From the NCBI GenBank assembly GCA_036924285.1, contig JAYKYS010000001.1, forward strand, positions 26,101,501-26,165,500: a stretch of DNA of 64,000 bases. Reading direction: 5' to 3'. Every line of letters begins with the position of its first letter. Within the stretch, counting starts at the first letter, position 1. This DNA comes from Asterella californica. Its lineage: Eukaryota; Streptophyta; Marchantiopsida; Marchantiales; Aytoniaceae. Of this stretch, positions 59,739 to 64,000 are shown piece by piece. The translations under genes were made by a program, and so were the position numbers. The notes beneath the pieces are model-generated. The model had not been told where the DNA came from and did no database searches. It worked only from the letters and a program-made list of their open reading frames with translations.

Positions 59739-62144
59739 TGTCGTGTTGTGGTTCGGCTCCTGTGTGAAATTCCTGTGTAACCTATGTTGTGTTTCTTTTC
59801 CGTGTTTCGTGAACCGTATCGCGTAACTCGTCGAACGGTGTGATGAGTGCCACGTTTGTGATTATCTGTTTAAGTGATCGCACGGTAGAAGAACGTGCTA
59901 AGTCATCGATCTGTGCGCGTTCACTTTAGTGGTCCTTGTCGCCGCATTTGTGTATAAAATGGTGGGTCGAAGGTTCATACGGCATTCTCTCTCAACGGGT
60001 GATTCGTAAGGGGTCTCGGTGATCTGCATGGAGGAGTGAGGAACTACAGGAGTGGTGGTTATGGACGGAGGTGTGTTACCGGCTCCGGATCTTCCTTTCC
60101 CGAATCCGTTTCACATCAAGCTTCATTGCATCCACCGCGATCACTTTCGACAGTGGTTAGTTGCGTACTTTGGTGATGAGTTCATGGGGAGGGTGATGGA
60201 GTTACAGCTTCCGGTGATCCTTCCAATCGTAACATACGGAGAGACTTGGGATATGACGGTGTACATTTTTGTTGTGAGGAACAATGGATCTCAACTATCC
60301 ATCGAACGTTCCTTTCAATCTTTGGGTCGATGTCCGGTGCCATTGCAGACCGAAGATCAATCATGGGGCTTGGATCGTGAGAAACTTCGGGCAAGAATAT
60401 TACAATCGAGTGATAGCTTCACCGTTTCCTTTTGTCATACCTTTTATTGTAGAACGTTTCCAAGTTGTAATATTGACGTTGTATTAGTCTGCGGCTCACT
60501 GGTTTCATTCTGGTTGAGCGCTTCTGTGTAGTTACGGACCGCGAAGAATCCATCGACATATCTGAAGGATTTTGTGAAGTCTTAGAGTGTTGTTGATGTC
60601 TTGTGTCTCCTTGGAGAGTAAAAATTCGTTCTAAGGGAAAAGTTAAGAAGAGAAAAGACAAAAAGTAAAGTTCTTTTTGCTCTTATTGGTCCACTTTTGG
60701 ACCAATGGTGTTCTAGCTGATCCTCGCGACGTTTCTGTGGTTTCTGGAGGCTTCAGAGGGCCATTCGCGAAACGGAGGGTATGGTTGGAGAGCTCTCGAC
60801 CGGGGCTACAATCTGGGCTGAAGAATCGATCGATTTGATGAAAGTATGAGCGCGTTATGATCGATTGAGTGGAGGGGGGTGAAATTTGTACCTACTGCTA
60901 CGTTTCTGGTTGTTCCGAGAGACTCGCGAGGAGTTTTGAGGAGCTGTCTGTTGGGTTGGAGAGCTGACGACGTGCTGGTCGTTTTGATATCAATTTCATC
61001 AGTTTCTTGATCGATTTGGATTCTGAACCGACCGATTGAAGTTGAGAAGTGCAGATGGGATAAGGCGGGACAGCGAACTGTGATAGCCATGGATAGTTTG
61101 CTATTGCTTAAGATCTGAGTCGAATTTCTGAGTGAAACTTTCCAGGATTGAAGAATGTCTTATCAGTAAGATACTTGGGAAGTTTCACCTCAAATGGTCG
61201 AGTAGTTTGTTCAGAATCTTGGATCAAATGTACCTGGGTCTGTAAAGCTCTGAAGTTAGCACAGATTACGGTTTGATCCATATCTGAGAATTGGTTTGAG
61301 ATTTCGACCTGAAAATTGTTCAGGGTAGGAGTGAAGGGTCCAATCAAGCTTCCTGTGAAGTTTGATCATCATTGGTCGAGTGGTTTGGAAGGACTGAGGT
61401 CTCAAAGTTCGAAAATACTTCTGTTATTAGCTATTTCGGGTTTTTCGATATCATCTATGATCATTTTGGTCATTTTCGATCAATTTGGAGAGGAGTTTGT
61501 TGCTGAAACTGCCATGCCTGCATGCAATTCGACATTGGAGGGTATGGGGCTGATTTCAGCTCTTGGTGATGAAGGAGAACGGAGTCGCCATGAGTCTTAA
61601 GCCGCTGTTTGGGTTCTCGGAGCTGCCAGGTACTACCGCCGTTGGTGCTATATTGAGATCTGAATAGTGTTTTGGAGTATGCATGCTTTACCTTGCTGGA
61701 ATGCTTGGTAGACCAGGGTGTACAACAAGTTGTATCGATACTCTATCAAGTTGATTGAGTGATCTTATAGCGTCTTCTGGTTGTACTATGAAGTTGTGAT
61801 AGTTGGATTGATGGGCAGTTAGCGTCGCTGGAGAGCTATTCAGAAGTCAGGCTTCCAGTGATATAGAGGAATAACTTCAGTTAGATAATACAGATCTGAG
61901 TATTTTTAGTTAGAATACAAAAGATCTGTTTGTAACACAAGTTTATGCAACCTATACGTAACCTTGGATCGTAGCAAGCTTTAAACTTGAGACGAGCGGA
62001 TACAAGGTCACTCAGGCTAGAAGAGTAGATAGTGAAACATTTGAGTGGAAACATCCAGATCTAGATCCAACCTTGTCAATCCACATACCTCTGCACAGCC
62101 ATATACCCCGTGTATTCCTAGACAGAAAAACACGTTATACGATA
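59739..62144 (+). repeat. 3' LTR of intact Ty3/gypsy element
   Basis: It matches 51,330-53,735 over its full length with no indel, including the TATAAAA and the 156-codon frame. It is followed directly by the right ACGG copy. Confidence 0.96.
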
Positions 62145-62148
62145 ACGG
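62145..62148 (+). repeat. Target-site duplication ACGG, right copy
   Basis: It matches 51,326-51,329. Removing the element and one copy joins ..CCTAACC-ACGG-TCCGTCTGCG... Confidence 0.75.
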
Positions 62149-62742
62149 TCCGTCTGCGTCTCAGACTCACGTCTCGGACCTATGTTTTAGACTCATGTTT
62201 CAATCCGTTCCCAGACTCGCCCCCTTAGGTCAGCGTTCTTCTGGGTCCTCTTGGGATAGGCCCTTATGTCCTAATCCAAGATTCAACCTTGGTTCAGAGA
62301 ACCACTTAGGGTTCATCTGATCCCGACTTCCCGGCCAAGCCGTTAAGTCCTACTCGGAGCGTTCACAACCTAGCGCAAGTCCGCTAGGATTCTGTTGTTC
62401 GCGTCTGCGTCCGATCTTGAGATTAAGGGTCGCGACAATAACCCTAAAAGATAACTTCAACAAGCTAGAAAGCATGCATAGGCGACATGTAAGTACAACC
62501 ATGAGCTTAAACTCTATCAACATGGTAAACAACCTACTAGGACTCAAAATACATAACATCCTTCGGAATCGACTTCTTTGAGGTCCTAACTTCACTCTGA
62601 GAGACTAACTCTTAACAGAGAAGTGAATTATTTACTATGTGAAATGATTCACATCAACCATCGATGATAAGGTCACAAGGCTAGTAGCAAGAACAACTCT
62701 TTCTTCCTCTACTGGTGGTGCAAAAGCTTCACTCCAAGCCTG
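62149..62742. other. Interrupted host repeat, right flank of the insertion
   Basis: No open frame of note. It continues the sequence broken by the insertion and leads into the minus-strand retroelement. Confidence 0.45.
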
Positions 62743-63669
62743 CTACACCAACCGATCAGCATATTGCTGCAACTCTCCACTCGAACTCCAGAGTGGAACA
62801 TCTAAGACAGATGGTACTAACGTAAATATGCTAGGCATGTCCTCCACCTCCTCAAAGACCGGAGTATCCTCCGCATGGACATTGTCATCTAACAACTCGT
62901 CCAGCCAAGTGATGACCAAACTGAATCCTACAACGAATGCCATCGTCCTTGGTGTTGGCTCCGTTGTCTCAACTCTAGCGATGAACCGCACTGATAAGTG
63001 GTTCACTCGTCTCTCATTCGATTGCCAACTTGCTCCGTAAGATGATGTCTTCGTCCAGTAGTCAATCACGAATCTCATAGGGTATAACACAGCACCTCCA
63101 ATCAATACATCATAAGACTCCGCGGGTGTAACGGTGGCCTTGGTCCTCACCATGGAGCCATCCATAAGATGATCTGATGGAACTCTCATCGTCAACATCT
63201 CGCGTGTCATGTGTAGAGCTACCTCTTGATCTCTCTAGAGATGTCTGTAGCTAGAATGGACATCTCTCCACCTAGGACTTCCTCAAACTCAAACCAATGC
63301 ACGCTATCTTCTCCAACATCAACGATTGGACTCCAGAGTCTAATAAGACTTTCTAGGGTACCTAGAACGATACACCTTCCCTGAAGGTGCAACCAAACAG
63401 AAGATATCACTTCTGTTGTCCAACAACACCACACTTGGTGCCAAACCAGCACGGTCAATCGCCAGCCTAGCTGATAATTCATCTAACTTGACAGTCGCCG
63501 CTTGCCAAGTACCACTGGTAGTTGTCTTGATCCTCGACTCCATGGACACATCTACCGTCTCTTGCTGAACCACCTCAGCACTAGAGTTAACTACATCCTC
63601 GCTCTCACTGAGCGAGGTTGTCAACTGGAACACTGAAGCCAAGCTGACTCCTAAAGCTCTTATATCCAT
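62743..63669 (-). pseudogene. 5' part of a minus-strand retroelement polyprotein (copy C), frameshifted
   Basis: On the minus strand a frame starts MDIRALG at 63,669, close to MDIEGLG at the start of the intact element's ORF1, and contains VVLLDNRSDIF, which resembles a retropepsin active-site region with D-N-R in place of D-S-G. After a frame change, a VGEDSVHWFEFEEVLGGE stretch and then SYDVLIGGAVLYPM follow, the latter like the distal I/L-L/I-G motif of aspartic proteases. The frames are broken near 63,340 and 63,219. No Gag zinc knuckle is seen, and the protein differs from copies A and B beyond its start, so this is a separate family or a rearranged one. The left end stops in non-coding sequence. 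Confidence 0.55.
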
Positions 63670-63708
63670 GGCTTAAAGTAGTGAGGCTCAGAAAACTGTT
63701 GTCGCCGC

Positions 63709-64000
63709 TATCGTGTCGGATATTTTGTGCGTGAAGGATGTCCAGGAAAACGCGAGGTTCCTGGCTGTGGAGACGCCGTGTGTCGAACAAGACAAGATAA
63801 AGAAGAACAACCACAAAACGAACGCGCAATATATACCTCTCCAAATGTATGTACACTGCCGTTTCTTTCTCCTAACAGCACAAAACTGAAGAACAGACCA
63901 GAGCAGTCTGTAACCTACTTCAGAAGCCCTAAAACAAACCCCTGAATCACAACCCTAACCCGAAAACACCGAAGCGTAGCTCAAAGCAAGAGAAACTTCC
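63709..64000 (-). mobile_element. Partial LTR of minus-strand copy C, cut by window edge
   Basis: Its reverse complement ends CCGACACGATA and is about 80% identical to 50,559-50,845, the end of copy A's LTR. It lies directly upstream, in minus orientation, of the copy C start codon, as a 5' LTR should. The remainder lies beyond the window. Confidence 0.8.

Larger units (their letters stand above)
51330..62144 (+). mobile_element. Intact Ty3/gypsy LTR retrotransposon, 10,815 bp
   Basis: Two LTRs of 2,406 bp sit at a constant offset of 8,409 bp with no indel. All open frames in one LTR are identical in the other, and every line I compared matched. Between them are a PBS, ORF1 (Gag plus protease), ORF2 (RT, RNase H, integrase) and a polypurine tract, all without internal stops. 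It is flanked by ACGG. LTR termini are TGTCGT..ACGATA, that is TG..TA rather than TG..CA. The domain order RT-RNase H-integrase defines Ty3/gypsy. No chromodomain is seen; ORF2 ends in an acidic tail. The matching LTRs mean a very recent insertion, and the element may still be active. Confidence 0.97.

Noticed and set aside
1..64000. CRISPR arrays, prokaryotic defence or biosynthetic operons
   Set aside because: No short regularly spaced repeats with unique spacers and no bacterial gene organisation; the tandem arrays have 95-160 bp units without spacers.

Overview
The window reads as nuclear DNA of a plant-lineage (streptophyte) eukaryote. Genes have spliceosomal introns of roughly 100-900 bp with GT..AG borders, there is a nuclear-type tRNA-Ser(GCU), and more than a third of the sequence is Ty3/gypsy-type retroelement, intact or decayed. 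The gene set (plant-type farnesyltransferase alpha subunit, FAHD1-like acylpyruvase, GT49 glycosyltransferase, SIRT4-class sirtuin) and moderate base composition fit a bryophyte or another early-diverging streptophyte. I cannot name the species from sequence alone.

Layout. 1-9.9 kb: AT-rich repeats plus an old minus-strand Ty3/gypsy remnant (4.8-7.8 kb) lying between two diverged direct-repeat blocks. 10.2-39.1 kb is the gene-rich core: an uninterrupted SIRT4/SRT2-like sirtuin (+); a large, probably three-or-more-exon gene for a charged disordered protein (-), with a pure (GA)n run at one splice donor; a many-exon coiled-coil gene (-); a 96-residue two-exon protein (+) starting divergently from it; protein farnesyltransferase/GGTase-I alpha (+, five exons); tRNA-Ser(GCU); an FAHD1-like gene (+, seven exons); and a LARGE-like GT49 glycosyltransferase (-, eight exons). 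I derived exon borders by matching GT/AG sites, reading phase and family motifs.

39.1-64 kb is repeat-dominated: an AT-rich stretch, a 155-bp tandem array, a decayed plus-strand Ty3/gypsy copy (43.97-48.62 kb) with its 3' LTR (48.825-50.845 kb, containing a 157-bp tandem array), then an essentially intact 10,815-bp Ty3/gypsy element (51,330-62,144) with apparently identical 2,406-bp LTRs and a 4-bp target duplication, and finally the start of another minus-strand element running off the right edge.

The most interesting material is the intact element. It has a protease with a DHG active-site triad instead of D[S/T]G, encoded at the end of the Gag ORF. The Pol ORF has no early AUG and overlaps Gag in the -1 frame at a T5 run directly on the Gag stop. 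A PBS matches the 3' end of tRNA-Trp, a perfect GCCACCATGG context marks the Gag start, and the very long LTR has its TATA box about 215 bp from its 5' end and carries its own 156-codon ORF. The window shows no prokaryotic-style operon, CRISPR array or defence system.
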